This document shows, piece after piece, positions 36,689-48,511 of a DNA stretch of 64,000 nt; positions within the stretch are counted from its first letter, which is position 1; every line of letters begins with the position of its first letter. The translations under genes were made by a program, and so were the position numbers. A model generated the notes under the pieces. It made no database searches. It was not told where the DNA came from and saw nothing but the letters and a program-made list of their open reading frames with translations. This stretch comes from Annona cherimola (lineage: Eukaryota; Streptophyta; Magnoliopsida; Magnoliales; Annonaceae). Location: the NCBI GenBank assembly GCA_030490835.1, contig CM059977.1, positions 12,743,399-12,807,398 of the forward strand. Direction: 5' to 3'.

Positions 36689-37069
36689 AAAGAGATGTGG
36701 CGGTGAATTTTTAATGGCACCGGCTGCCAGCCTGACATGCCAACCCTCGCTTTTTTCCCGGGCTTGGGACCGGCAGTAAGATAGAAACTCTACTGGCAAG
36801 GTTTTATACACCCGTTAATATGAATTACGAAAATGTTACTACTTTTAAAAAATAAAAAAATATATCTGAAAGTATCAAAATTGGTAAAAATTAATACACA
36901 AGTTAAATATACCTAGATTAACGTTTGTATAAAAAAAATTTTAAAAAAATATAAAAAATGAATTTTTACACTTGAGTGCATTAAAGCTCATTACTCTCGA
37001 GCGCACTAAATTGGGACTCAGCTTTTTCACATGGCAAAGTATTGCTTAAGCTAGATTCCTGCTTCACTA

Positions 37070-38180
37070 GGAGTGCCAATGGCGAGTAGGGAATGATCAA
37101 CAAAGTACTTTCTTCGAAAATAGATGGACGGATGAGAAACTAATGAAGTTGAGCTTTCTTCCTAAAGAGGTAAATAATGAGGCATTAGCATCTCAGTTTA
37201 TTAAAGCAAATACTAGATCTTTGAATAATTAGTTCATTAAAGCTGGTTGCTGAACTCCTTGGCTGGAAGCATATTAGAATAATCCTTCTCCCTAACTGTG
37301 AGATGGATGATTATGTTTTCTGGACCCCTTAATCAAATAGTGTTCTCACTGTCAAATCTATGCATCTTTGGCTCATTTGGAAAAGGTGGATGGGGAGTCG
37401 AAGAGCTGAAGTGGATATGGGAGTGATAAAAGCTATTGGGACTTCCAAAATTTTGAAGAAAATTCAAAATTTTGAGTGGTGTCTTTGATTCGACTCCCTT
37501 CTTGTTAAGTTTAATCTGGCTAACAAAGGTATTCCTACCGGTACTTTGTGCCTATTGTATAGGATGGTAGAGGAATCTACTCTGCATGTTTTCTGAGAAT
37601 GTTTACAGATCAAGAGGGCTTTCAAAATACCATGTTTTGCCAGATGCATACTGCACAGATAAATTGCATCAATTACATCCTTTCTTTGCTTTCAAAACGG
37701 AAGGACTCCTTTTTTATGCTTTTACGTTGCGATATGTTGGAGGATTTGATTCATGAGAAACAAACAGGTGATGGAGGGCTTGAACCAGACTTTTTGGGTT
37801 ATCAGTTCATGGAGTCTGAACTATCTTCATGACGTTAGTTCTACTTTCCACATTTTGAGGAAGGATTTCAACATTAATTACAGTCTTGCAAGGTGACAAA
37901 GATTAAAAGAGGGATGAGTGAAACTGAATGTTGATGTTGGATGCTTGATTGAGATCTACATCATGGGCTTTGGTGCTTTTCTTAGGGACTCATCTAGGTG
38001 CATCCTTGGTGCTAGTTGTTGGAAGAAGTTGGAGGTAGCACACCCCCTTTGATTGGAAGTATTTGCTATCCACCTAGGTGTCGAATGGATCTAAGAGCTG
38101 GGCGTGAAAATGTGATTATGGAGAGTGATTCTATGGTGACTGGCACATGGGCAACAGGTACTTTTGGTCTGAGTTTTCTT
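37070..38180 (+). pseudogene. Relic of an L1-like LINE: zinc-binding RT tail and RNase H domain
   Basis: Decayed coding text in several frames. 37290-37610 resembles the zf-RVT region at the C terminus of plant L1-type reverse transcriptases: SVLTVKS, then WLRLPS and an LCAYC / EESTLHVF pair. 37915-38140 resembles the plant RNase H-like domain: LNVDVG, GFGAFLRDSSRCILGASC, a VFAIHLGVEW block and IMESDSM. Numerous stops and frame changes make it a dead fragment. Both domains were recognised by eye, so the identification is moderate. Confidence 0.6.
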
Positions 38181-39227
38181 ATTGATGACATTTTGGGATG
38201 TGCCTACTACTTCAATAAAAAACACTTTTTCATATCGTTTAAAGAGTAAAAAAATGACAACCCATTGTTTAGTGAAGTCATATGTTGTTTGATCATTGAT
38301 AAGGTTGCTGCTGGCCAAGGGGTGCACAGTAGGCAGGTTTTACCGGCCCTGACCCGATATCTATGCCGACCCTGTATGTTCCGGTCCAGGTTGAGCCCGG
38401 GTACCGAACTCTGTATCATCAATTTTTGTCCAAGTCAAAGTAGGTCCGGACGGAGTTAAAAAATAGAGTTCAAAAAATGAGTTTTGGAATTTCAAAACAG
38501 TCATTTTGTAAAAATGAGATAAGCTGGTCAAAACACTATTCGTAATTATCAAAAAAATATCTAACAGATTTAAAGAAAATTTAGCATCGTCAATCAAATC
38601 AATTATTTTAGGATACAAATCATATATTACTCAAAACTGAGATAATATATTTCACTTCTGTTCTTTTTTAATTCCTGTATTTTGAAGAACCTAATTTTCG
38701 CTGGCAACAAGTTGCTAGTCAAACCGGCATATTCGTGAGGTGCGACATCTTTCTTTATCCCTTTTGGAAGCTTCTCAACACGCTCGTACATAGAGTAGTT
38801 TCTGAAATTGGAATTTGAAAGTTCAATTTCCGATATTGACACAACACTGAGTTTATAGAGTAGTATTCTCCCTGCAAGCTTCGTCGTTTTTAACTACATC
38901 CTAATTCAGATAATTATATGACTCTATTTAATTAGATTAGATGTAAAGTAACTAGAGAGTTATGGTATGGGATTGCCGCTATCTACTTAAGATCTAAACT
39001 ATTTCCTTGACTTACAGCTTCTATTGACATATCTGCCATTTGGTGGCACTTGCAAAATTCGAATTCTATAATTAAAGGTTCTAAAATAACCAAATTATTG
39101 TTTGAAAATAAGAGCGGTAATCATCAATTCTAATGGCAAGGAGTACCCCTAGATGACTCTTATAAATAACTAACACCTATAATCCGTGAGATAGTTACCC
39201 CAAACAAACAAGTTGGATTTGATTGAG

Positions 39228-39362
39228 ATGTCTCTTTTCGCACATTTGCTTCTTTTTCTCTCGGGGCTGGTGGCTTTCACCAATCTCGGAGATTGTGGTT
39301 ATGAGTACAGGTCCCTGGATGCTGAGAACTCAGTACCACCACCTCCAAGTTCATTTTTTTAA
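39228..39362 (+). CDS. Small ORF with signal-peptide-like N terminus
   Basis: A 44-codon frame starts MSLFAHLLLFLSGLVAF, which looks like a secretory signal peptide, continues NLGDCGYEYRSLDAENS and ends in a proline-serine stretch PPPPSSFF before TAA. No family recognised. The sequence is less AT-rich than its flanks. It could be a small secreted peptide, the first exon of a decayed secreted-protein gene, or chance. No partner exon was found downstream. Confidence 0.3.
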   Translation: MSLFAHLLLFLSGLVAFTNLGDCGYEYRSLDAENSVPPPPSSFF

Positions 39363-39670
39363 TAAATAAATAAAACAGAGTAGAGCAGTTGAGTATTCCA
39401 CCAGCCGCAGTGAGCTTCCTTCTCCACCACTTCCAAGCTTCTTATGACAAACTGCTGCCCACGGCTGAGAGAAAGAAAATCCAAAGGTACTGATGAATGT
39501 TTTGGATCTGAGTCAGGTCGGGTCTAGCTGTCTGATGTTGAACGAGGACGAGGAAGAAGGTCAATGCAGGCTTCCTGTTTTGAATTAGGAAAATGAGGAA
39601 AAAGCTTCCCTTTCCAACACACTCCACTTTGGCCCCCACAAACGTGCAACGTTAAGCCGGCATCAAACGA

Positions 39671-39848
39671 CGCTGGTTCAATGCACCCAGTGTACTTCAC
39701 GCATTTTTTTATTTTTTTTTAAAAAAACTTTTTACACGACTGTTAATCTAATTGTATTTAACATGTGTATAAATTTTTATCATTTTCGTAAAAAAAAGTT
39801 CCGAAAAAAAATAAAAAATAAAGTGAAGTACACCAGGCTGCATTGAAC
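39671..39848. mobile_element. Short foldback element
   Basis: The ends are inverted copies: GTTCAATGCACCCAGTGTAC at the left and the complement of GTTCAATGCAGCCTGGTG at the right, with both arms continuing to CTTCAC. The interior is A/T homopolymer runs around ACATGTGTATAAATTTTTA, text shared with other foldback copies in the window. About 178 bp, non-coding. Confidence 0.7.
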
Positions 39849-40019
39849 TAACGTCCCCACCACACAGACCAAGACCCAACGTATGATGCACGTTCAAACA
39901 ATCTTCATATGCACATGAGTGGCCTACCATTGCCGATTCACGTCATGCCCCATATAAATTCAGACGTGCATTTCTACAATGAATGATCCCGTTAGTGTGC
40001 TCAAAAAATTTATTTCCAA

Positions 40020-40310
40020 TATTTTTCTTTTACACTTATTTATTTAAATATATTTAATATATAATTCAAGTTTTAACATTTTTAAATATGTGTGCATTAT
40101 TTTTAGATTTTTAAACATCTATATATATGCGTTTCAAATACCTCTATGTTTAAAATTTTCAAAAAATATGTTAATATATCAAAAAATGGTAAAATTTAGT
40201 TTATATATTAAATACACTTTGATAAATAGATGTACGAAGAAAAAATAAAAATATATTATAAATAGGTTTTTTAATGTGAGCTAAGTGAGACATTTGATTA
40301 GCTCAGGCCA
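40020..40310. repeat. AT-rich foldback-family element
   Basis: The interior TTTTTAGATTTTTAAACATC and the AAAAATGGTAAAATTTAG text are repeated almost word for word at 51420-51700, and in altered form at 31740-32060, 36810-37000, 49440-49560, 50340-50540 and 62340-62600. The two halves are partly inverted copies of each other. Ends are uncertain. Confidence 0.55.
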
Positions 40311-41321
40311 ACATAATCATTTCTTCACATCTTTTGGTTGCTAGCTTTGTCAGGCCATACGTGTTTGGTATATTCTATTTGATGATTTTGCATTTTAACT
40401 CTTGCTTATTTAGTTAATCTGTTTATTTACTATTGCCTGTGTTTTTTTATCATTTTCACTTCAAACAACAATCATTTGTTAAAAGTAGAATCGATTTTAT
40501 ATATCATGATATATTTTATACTAAAATATAACATTGATTTATTTTTACGATTAGTTATTTTTTTATTTTTCTTCATAAACCTGCTTTCCTAAGTGTATTC
40601 AATGTATGTTCCAAGTTTTGTTATTTCATAATACTTTTAAAATTTTATTTTTTAAATAAATTTTTTTTTATAAAAGTATTGTAAAATGACAATCCTTATG
40701 GCCAGTTTCGAATGATATAAAATTGTTGCATTAAAAATATAAAAAGTTGTATTGAAAATTGAAAAAGTTGTTTTATAAATTGAAAATTTGTTTTTAAGAA
40801 TTGAAATACTATCTTTCAAATGAAAATATAGATTTCATATAAGAATTTTGTATCTTTTGAAACACGCCATAATATATTGTATTATATGTACTTACAAAAA
40901 AAATATTTACGAAGAAAAATAAAATAAAATAATACATCATTCGCTTATACAAGTCTCAATTAAATCGTTCTTTTGAAATTCCTAACAAATCTAGATTCAA
41001 TATGTGGATTGCTAAGGCATGTTCACGGGCTATTGTCTAATCCAATGAGAATGGGACTAATTTTACCATTCTTATGCCTTATAAAAAATTAAATAAAAAT
41101 AAAAATGAAATAAAGTAAATAGTACATCGTCATTCACTTATACAGGTCTCAAGGAATTTATTTTCCTAAAATTCCTTACCAATCTGGATTCGAGACGTTG
41201 AATTGCTGAGACATGCTCACTAGCTAGATATGCAACTCGGGCTCATAAAATTCATATTGACTTCCACCTCAGTACGATGTAAAATCTAAACCTTAACATT
41301 AATTTTGAAAATCGAGCTCTA

Positions 41322-41582
41322 GGGCGTGTTTGGTAATTTGCAAAAGTTGTCAAGTTAAAACTTTTTACTCTCTGTAACTATCCTATTTTTAATTATTTTT
41401 TCCACATCTTTCTGTACAACAACCCTACCTTCAATTATTTCTACACAACTACCAATACGACGAATATATTTATTTTAAATTTCTTCCTTTTACACATCAT
41501 CATTACTCATATTATATCACATCATTTTCTACTAATTTAACAACTTTTACATCAAAAGTTTTACAACTTCCCAAATACACCC
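41322..41582. mobile_element. MITE-like element with CTA duplication
   Basis: Starts GGGCGTGTTTGGTAATTTGC and ends TTCCCAAATACACC, an inverted terminal repeat, between 3-bp duplications CTA (41319-41321, 41583-41585). The internal text (tctgtacaacaacccta, tcatcattactcatatta) matches the other copies. 261 bp, non-coding. Confidence 0.75.
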
Positions 41583-43350
41583 CTAGTTGAGTTTTAGGTT
41601 TACATTTTATTTAAAAGTAATAAGTTTAGATTTTCATATAAATATATAATAACAACAAATTATATAAGTAAAAATAGTAATATATAGTCAAATACGAATT
41701 TTTAAAAACATACCGCAATATAAAAGAATATTTCTATAATAAAATTTAATATTAAAAACGAGATAAAAGAAGGAAATTAATAGGCATAAAAGTAAATGAG
41801 AAAAATAAAAGATAAATATAAATGACAATGAAATACTTTATTCATAGTATAATTACAATATACCAAACATGTATTTATATGTAAATATAAATAACATAAA
41901 ATACATAGAATATAAAAAATATTTTTTAGATATTATATATAATATATTTTATAATAAATATAAAATAGGAATTGGGCTTGAGTTTTTCGGATTTGGGTTC
42001 ACTTGGACTTTAACAATATCATATTTACAAATCGGCTCGTCTCGTTTCGGGTTGTAAATTTTTTTCTTAAAAATACAGATTCTAAGTTTCTAACACGGTT
42101 GGAAATCAGGTTTCGGTCCAACCCAGCCCAAACTACACCGTAATCACTAGCCATCATCAAATCCAACAGGAATGGAAACGATTTTACCATTCTTACAAAA
42201 AAATATATTTTAACATAATCTTTCATTTTTAATACATAATAATTTTATCTTTTCTATTTTCATTACTATTTTTCTTATTTTCAATCCTCATTTAATTTTT
42301 TCATTCGAATCTATTTAGTTCCACCTAATTGGGATCCGGAGCAGGCTTGGGATATTCAATTCATTTAAAAAAAAAAAATTTACTCAGTCCAACAAAAAAA
42401 TATAGCTGTCATACTAACAAAATATTGGTAGGTCTTCAGATCAAATTACTTTATGCATGATTAACTAGTTGCGTGATTTACGATTTTTTTAATTCGATAA
42501 CTATAGCTAAAAATATATTTTTTAAAACAAAACAATTCAGGTGCGCGTTGTAATCTTAAAAAAAGTAAAAACGCTTATAACTATTATAGTTTATAATTAT
42601 TTCTTTATATAGTTTCATATAACTATCCATCTATTTTAGAATTATTTATTTTACTTTCAGTGATTACCCTTATTATGTTAAATCATTATCCTATTTATTT
42701 TATAAACTTTCCACCGAACTTTTTTTATGTTGCCAATTTGAGTGAAATTTCGGATGTGAATTAGAATGACGCCGGCAGTGTTCGCGTGCCACAGTTGTAT
42801 TAGTTATAATGCTACACAATCTCTTTTATATGTTATGATTAACATTCAAACCAAGATAATTTGCTTCTCGATACAATATATTATTGCATGTGGATTGTAA
42901 GTGGATAATATCAACGCCGTTCTAATCTACATTTTAAAATTTCAATCCTTTTTTATATATTATGATTAACATATTAACCAAGATAATCGGCTTCTCAATG
43001 CAATATATTATTGCATGCTGATAGTATCGACATCGCTTTAATCTACATTTTAAAATTTTAATGCACATAATATGTAGATGATTTTTTGATATTAATATGT
43101 GACTTATTATGTACATCTTGTATATGTAATTTAAATTTATTTAAAAAAAAACAAAAAGGTTTGTTGGTATATATGACAATGAAATGCATATTTTTAAAAA
43201 TGTGTGGTGATCTTGTGCGCCAAGCCGGCTTAGCCCGCTCCGTCTAGCGCCGTTGGATCGCGCGGCTCAAATGCTGCCCGTCGATTGATGTTTTATGTGG
43301 AAATGTATGCAGCAGTCCAATCGCAGCGGGTGTTTTTGTAAACAAAAGCC

Positions 43351-44655
43351 TCAGCACAGACGACCGTGCGCTTCCTCTCTACCTTCAGTAGCCCCCTCCC
43401 CCTCTCATTAATATCTCTTCCTCGCCTCTCCACCGATAAGAATCGAAGCATCGACCCATCACCGTATTCGTCCCCCTTCGAGCTAGCTCGCTGCCTTCTC
43501 TTTCACCCTTTTTGTCTCTGTCTCAGATTCTCATCTGCATTGCACCGTCTCCGTCTCAGATTACCATTTTCACTGCATTGTTTCTGTCTTTGCTGAATCG
43601 TCTCTTTCTCCATATCATATTTCCGTCTTTTCCCTTCTCGAAGGTTTGAAAATCTTTTACATCATCCTTTTCCACAACGATCTTAGATTCCCTCCACGGC
43701 TGGTACATAACCAACTGCAGCTCTCTATTTTGCACATCCTCATTATATTGATCTTACTCATAGACATTAAATGGCACTTTTTGCTGATCAAAGATAAAAT
43801 GATCGGAATCGAAAATTGTGTTTCCCCTAAAATTAAATGCCGTAACAAACAAGCATAAGACAAAAACGACGATACCAAATGCTGAGATTAAAACGTATAT
43901 CATTTTAACTATCATATCATACTTTCTGATAATTTTTATAGAATTATTTATACAACTATCATATTATTTTAATTTTATTCTCTTTACTCTTTATTATTGT
44001 CCTTACTATATTATATCATTCACTTTAAATTTAAAAATTTTTATAACAAAATTTTTTCATCTATATAAGTTTTATTATTCTATAGACACACTCTTTGAAT
44101 GTAAAGCAGGGTAGTCGCCTTGCGGTGAGCTATATTTGAAACTAACGAAAGTCAGGTCCCCTGCGGTCTGCGGAGGAGACGAGCAATAAAAGGCGCAAAC
44201 TTCATCTGGCGGTCATCCGAAGTCTGAACCTCCTGCCTTTTGTGGTGTATCTGGTGAGATTTCTTTTGGCGGCCGTGACGTCAATTTTGGGGAAAATTTT
44301 CACCTAACCTTTTTTGTGTTCTTTGAAATTTCAGTTTTAGTCCTAAGAATTCTTTATTTTTATTAGGGGTTATGATATTAAATTTCAATCATTTAAAAAA
44401 TCATGAGGGGCATCGCGATCAGAAATCATAAAATGTGCCTACAGAATTGTAAAAATGTCTCAAACGTAATATGTTTCGAAACGTACGTGAATATATTCCG
44501 ATTAAAAAAGAAATCATAAAAGGTGGAGGTTGGGCCACACCTCCCCAACCCTGTCCCGAGACCTGATTCGCGACGGTCTTTAAACTCTCTGGTCTCGCCA
44601 GAGGCCTCACCTTCCTCTCGGAGGGGACACTGCGCTGGAGAAGCGGGAGGCTGTG
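43351..44655 (+). promoter_or_regulatory. Probable promoter and leader region of the OTU gene
   Basis: 43360-43642 is pyrimidine- and CpG-rich, unlike its surroundings, as in a plant 5' UTR, and ends in a donor-like CGAAG/GTTTGA. A decayed MITE copy lies at about 43880-44095. The sequence becomes GC-rich again from 44130 and leads into the start codon at 44656. A 5' UTR exon at 43360-43642 spliced to the first coding exon is possible but unproven; the CpG-rich block could also belong to another transcript. Confidence 0.35.
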
Positions 44656-47600
44656 ATGCTTGGCGAGGTGCTCTGCGTACGCCCCAGAACGTCGATAACC
44701 ACCCCGGTGCCGTATCCCCTCGCCAACCGCCTAGGCCCCGACCGCCCGGTCTCCCCCTCAGCCGGAGACAGCGGCCGCCGCAGCAGCTGCTGTTGCTGCT
44801 GCCACCACCACTGCGGCGCGTGCAGCGGAAGCGGCGGCGGGGCGGCTTCCATATGGCACGTGATCACGCCGTCTGGCGGGGGCGGCGCCCTCGGGATCCT
44901 CCGGGGTGCTCGGCCGACGAGGATGAGGGAGGAGGGGTCCTGGAACGCGGCGTGGGATGTCAGGCCGGCGCGGTGGTTGCACGGCCCTGACTCGGCGTGG
45001 ATGCTTTTCGGCGTTTGCCCTTGCTTCGAGCTGTCGCATGGGTGTGGGAATACCAGCGCTGAAACGGAGAGGGAGGTGAAGGTGGAGGTGATGGAAGAGG
45101 AGAAGGAGAGTCAGGTGATGCTTGTGCTGGATGGGGAGACGAAGGATGACGGGGCAGGCTTCAGGGTTACCGGTGAGGACTGATTTCACCTTCATCTCTG
45201 CTTTTCGCCGTCATTAGAACTGCGGTTGTTCATCGTCCACGGACAATGATTCTATTGGATATGGTGGAATTGGCCTGGATTATCAGACTGTTTTTGTTTT
45301 CTGTAATCAATTATAGGCTGCAATTTGATATGATGGGTATCCAACAGTTGGTTTCTTCGATTCGGCATGCCATCTGGAGCAGCTGGTTGAGTTGATTGGC
45401 TTTCCCGAGTGCTGCTGAGCAAACCAGGGGCACTAGCTTCTGTTTTCAGTTTATAAAGTCATTTCATAATGCATCGCTGACGAAGACACCGTAGATTACT
45501 TTTCTTTCCTTTTTTAGTTACTGGAAATTTTACTCCTTATGCACTGATAACGTTTTTGCGATGCTGAAGTTTGTCTAATATACGTGAAGATCCCATACCG
45601 TTCAGTAGGATCAGTATGCAGAACCCGCTGAACATTTTTAGTATATGTCTTCAGCGGGTTTTGGGCCTTGGGTTGGCATAGGTTGGACCAGACGGACATT
45701 AAGCATGGGAAAATGGTCGGATGTTAAGCATAGGAAAGCATCCTTATTTGATATTTGTAAAAAGTGGCAACTATGAAACTGCATGGTTTTCGGTGCTAAA
45801 AGCTTGAACCTTTAATAAAACATGCTTAAGCAACAGCATATAATTTATCACTGCTGCTGGTTCGTTGAAAACATGGAATCAGTCCATGATCCATAGAGAG
45901 TTTATGTGTGCAATTCTTAGTGAGCAGTGTCACAGATCTTAGCTTAACTCCATGCACCCTTACTTGAGACTAAAAGAGGTATCTATCAGTCCATGAGCGA
46001 GAGAAAGCTTATGTGTGCAATTCTTAGCCAGCAGTGTCAGAGATCTTAGCTTACCTCTATGCACCACCGCTTGAGACTAAAAGTGGTAGCCATCTGCACA
46101 ATAGTGATAAACAAGATGATGCACACTACAATACATTTACGTAAGTCTGCTGAGAGGATTTTGACTGATTGCAACAGGTTCGTTTTGTTTATTTGAAATA
46201 GACTACCCAGATTTATCTCTTTGATATTTATTGTATGTTTTAAGATGCACAACTATGACTTTGGTTAACTTGTCTGTTAGTTCATGGATATGCCTTTTGT
46301 CATTTGTCTTTCCAAATTTTCTTATAGAAACTGATCGGTAATATAGAAGACATCAATAATATCTGGGATTTGGATGATATCAGCTATAAAGTGAATAAAT
46401 TAAAAAATGGAAAAGAGGGTATCATTAAAAATATACATTAGAATCGGAAAACATATGAGTGTTACAAGAAGTATATGCCGACTCAAGTATTGGAAAATGA
46501 AAATTTCCTAGTAAATTCCAATCAAATCCGTATACTTAACTGATGTGTCCATATGGTCTTACAATGGATTTGATTTCATCACCACCATCACCACCATTAT
46601 TATTTTATAATTCTCTGCAGACTTAGCAATTAACTGGTCTCTCAGGTCTTGGCAGCACCCATTTGTATGCATTTAACCACTACACGTTTGTCCGTCAAGG
46701 ACACCATAGTATTTGATCTCACCAACATGGACTGTCCATATTGTGCAGTCACTGTATTAGCCTATTAGGGTTACTATGCAAATTGTTTATTGTGGAATGA
46801 AAACTCTGATATCAAATTAGTCAATGAAAAACTCTGATGTGGAAGAAGTGCAAAACTTTTGCTTCAATTTTTTATTATTTCAATGGCTCGCGATACCCCA
46901 TTTTTCTGTGGATTTGATGATATTTGCTGGTAATGAAAATCTGCTCTTTTTCGTGCTGCCTGGATTCTGATTAGTAGATTTTCCGGTTTTAGAATTTTCA
47001 GAGATTCATAAATTAAACAGAGCTAAAAGAACTTAGGGGGCATTGCAGGTGTTCAAGCTGATGGTCGCTGTCTATTCAGAGCCATTGCCCATGGGGCTTG
47101 TTTGAGCAGTGGGAACAAGGCTCCAGATGAGACCCGTCAAAGAGAACTGGCTGATGAATTAAGAGCTCAAGTTGTATTCTGTCTTTACTGTTGGCTTTGT
47201 TTCACACCTCTTCTCTCAAAGTCAAAGATTGCAAGCTTCGTGCAAATTCGTTAGAATGATCTTACGATTGTATATCCTGCTGAGTAGTCTACAAATAATC
47301 GTCAATTCCAGTTTGGCAAGTTCACTTAATAGTTGGTTGCGTCTCTTTGTTGACTGTGAAACCATTTGCAACTTTTCTTATACATGTTGCCCATTTGATG
47401 AGCTGCCTGACAACTGTTTTAACCTGATCAATATTGAAGAGCCTGATAAATGTTCCAATTGCTGGATGTTTGATTCTCCATATGGCAGCAATTTTATCCT
47501 CATCCAATAAACATCCGTAGAATTTTTGATAATCTGGCCATATCTTTCAGGTTGTAGCTGAGCTGTTAAAGAGGCGAGATGAAACGGAATCGTGAGTCAT

Positions 47601-48511
47601 TAGTATGCTGGCTTGAAAATATTTAGATGTATGTTGGGGTTTTTGGCACCAGATGCATTCGATCAATGTTTGTGATTTCTTACTTTATGCAGGTTCATTG
47701 ATGGTGATTTTGATGCATATGTGAAGAGCATCCAACAGCCATACACATGGGCTGGAGAGCCTGAGTTGCTAATGGCGTCACATGTACTGAGGTATGTTTC
47801 AACCCAAACTTCTTGTGGCTAACTCATCACTTGAAGATCGTGATCATCTCTGTTAATGGAACTTGGAGAGTTTTCTGGCACAAGTGAAACAAATTCTAGT
47901 GAAATGTTTCATGTTTCTATTTCTTAGGCATTGAGAACATGATTGTAATTAAGGCTTTCAGATGGTAAACAGTTGTTCATAGATAGATCCCAATGTGCTA
48001 CACATTGGGCGTACAAGCCATTTGTCTGTTTAGGTATCTACCATAGATCCATCATCCATCTCATTGGAGAGGTTTCATCCTTACAATCAAGTGTGGACCA
48101 TTAACTAGCTGTTTTCAACTTGTCCATTTTTTGTCTGATTCACTCATCTGGTTGCTGGATTAATGGATCCCCTGAGTTTCAGGCAAAAATGCATCTATGC
48201 CCTTGCTCCATGAATAGCTTTGAAAACATTTCACAGCTGCACTTATCCTTTCCTGCTTGGATCACCAGAGTATTTTTTGTATATGATGTTAGAAACTGAG
48301 ATTTCTATTGATTTGATGTGAATGTTGAGAAAATTCCTACCTCCGTGAGTGCAGAGCACCAGTATCTGTCTTCATGATAAATAGAAGTTCAGGAAGCTTG
48401 GTAAATGTAGCAAGCTATGGTGAAGAGTACGGGATTGATACACACAATCCCATTAAGGTCTTGTTTCATGGGTATGGCCACTATGACGCCTTAGAAGTCT
48501 TCTCAAACTGA
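44656..48511 (+). CDS. OTU-domain cysteine protease (deubiquitinase), OTU4-like
   Basis: Predicted ubiquitin-cleaving cysteine protease. Exons: 44656-45172, 47049-47170, 47551-47591, 47693-47791, 48355-48511; GT-AG junctions with consistent phases, 936 nt, 311 residues. The OTU domain starts in exon 2 with the catalytic signature ADGRCLFRAIAHGA (Asp177, Cys180). It continues through QRELADELRAQ, FIDGDFDAYV and GEPELLMASHVLRAPVSVF, and ends GHYDAL with the catalytic His302. The N-terminal third (exon 1) is GC-rich, low-complexity, with a Cys/His/Gly cluster CCCCCHHHCGACSGSGGG and an acidic stretch; it could act in targeting but has no recognisable domain. The OTU domain most resembles the Arabidopsis OTU4 group; assignment to one member is not certain. 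Intron 1 (1.9 kb) holds a 107-bp tandem duplication. Confidence 0.9.
45881..46094. repeat. 107-bp imperfect tandem duplication in OTU intron 1
   Basis: Two direct copies beginning AGTCCATGA at 45881 and 45988, sharing blocks such as TTATGTGTGCAATTCTTAG and GATCTTAGCTTA, with around a dozen differences. Older than the other tandem duplications in the window. Confidence 0.85.

Larger units (their letters stand above)
33513..36801 (-). mobile_element. Near-intact RTE-type LINE retrotransposon
   Basis: A non-LTR element of ~3.29 kb read on the minus strand. It is flanked by a perfect 20-bp target-site duplication, TTTTATACACCCGTTAATAT (33493-33512 and 36802-36821), and ends 3' in ATG (CAT) repeats typical of RTE elements. 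It has one long frame encoding an endonuclease followed by reverse transcriptase, with no separate ORF1. The endonuclease and RT parts are described as separate entries. The ORF is broken only by one in-frame TAA. The 3' end is nearly identical to the copy at 2674-3473, and both have perfect target duplications, showing recent mobilisation of this family. Confidence 0.93.
38181..43350. other. Repeat-rich intergenic DNA
   Basis: No complete gene recognised. A short ORF with a signal-peptide-like start lies at 39228-39362. Foldback or MITE elements lie at 39671-39848, about 40020-40310 and 41322-41582, with a decayed MITE copy near 42555-42735. The remainder is very AT-rich (for example 41600-41960) without coding signal. 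Confidence 0.55.

Noticed and set aside
44523..44990. Alternative long plus-strand ORF overlapping OTU exon 1
   Set aside because: It is in another frame of the same GC-rich exon, lacks family features and does not splice in frame to the OTU domain.
46567..46613. CATCACCACC-type trinucleotide run in OTU intron 1 as another LINE tail
   Set aside because: The sequence next to it does not match the RTE 3' end, so it is only a simple repeat.
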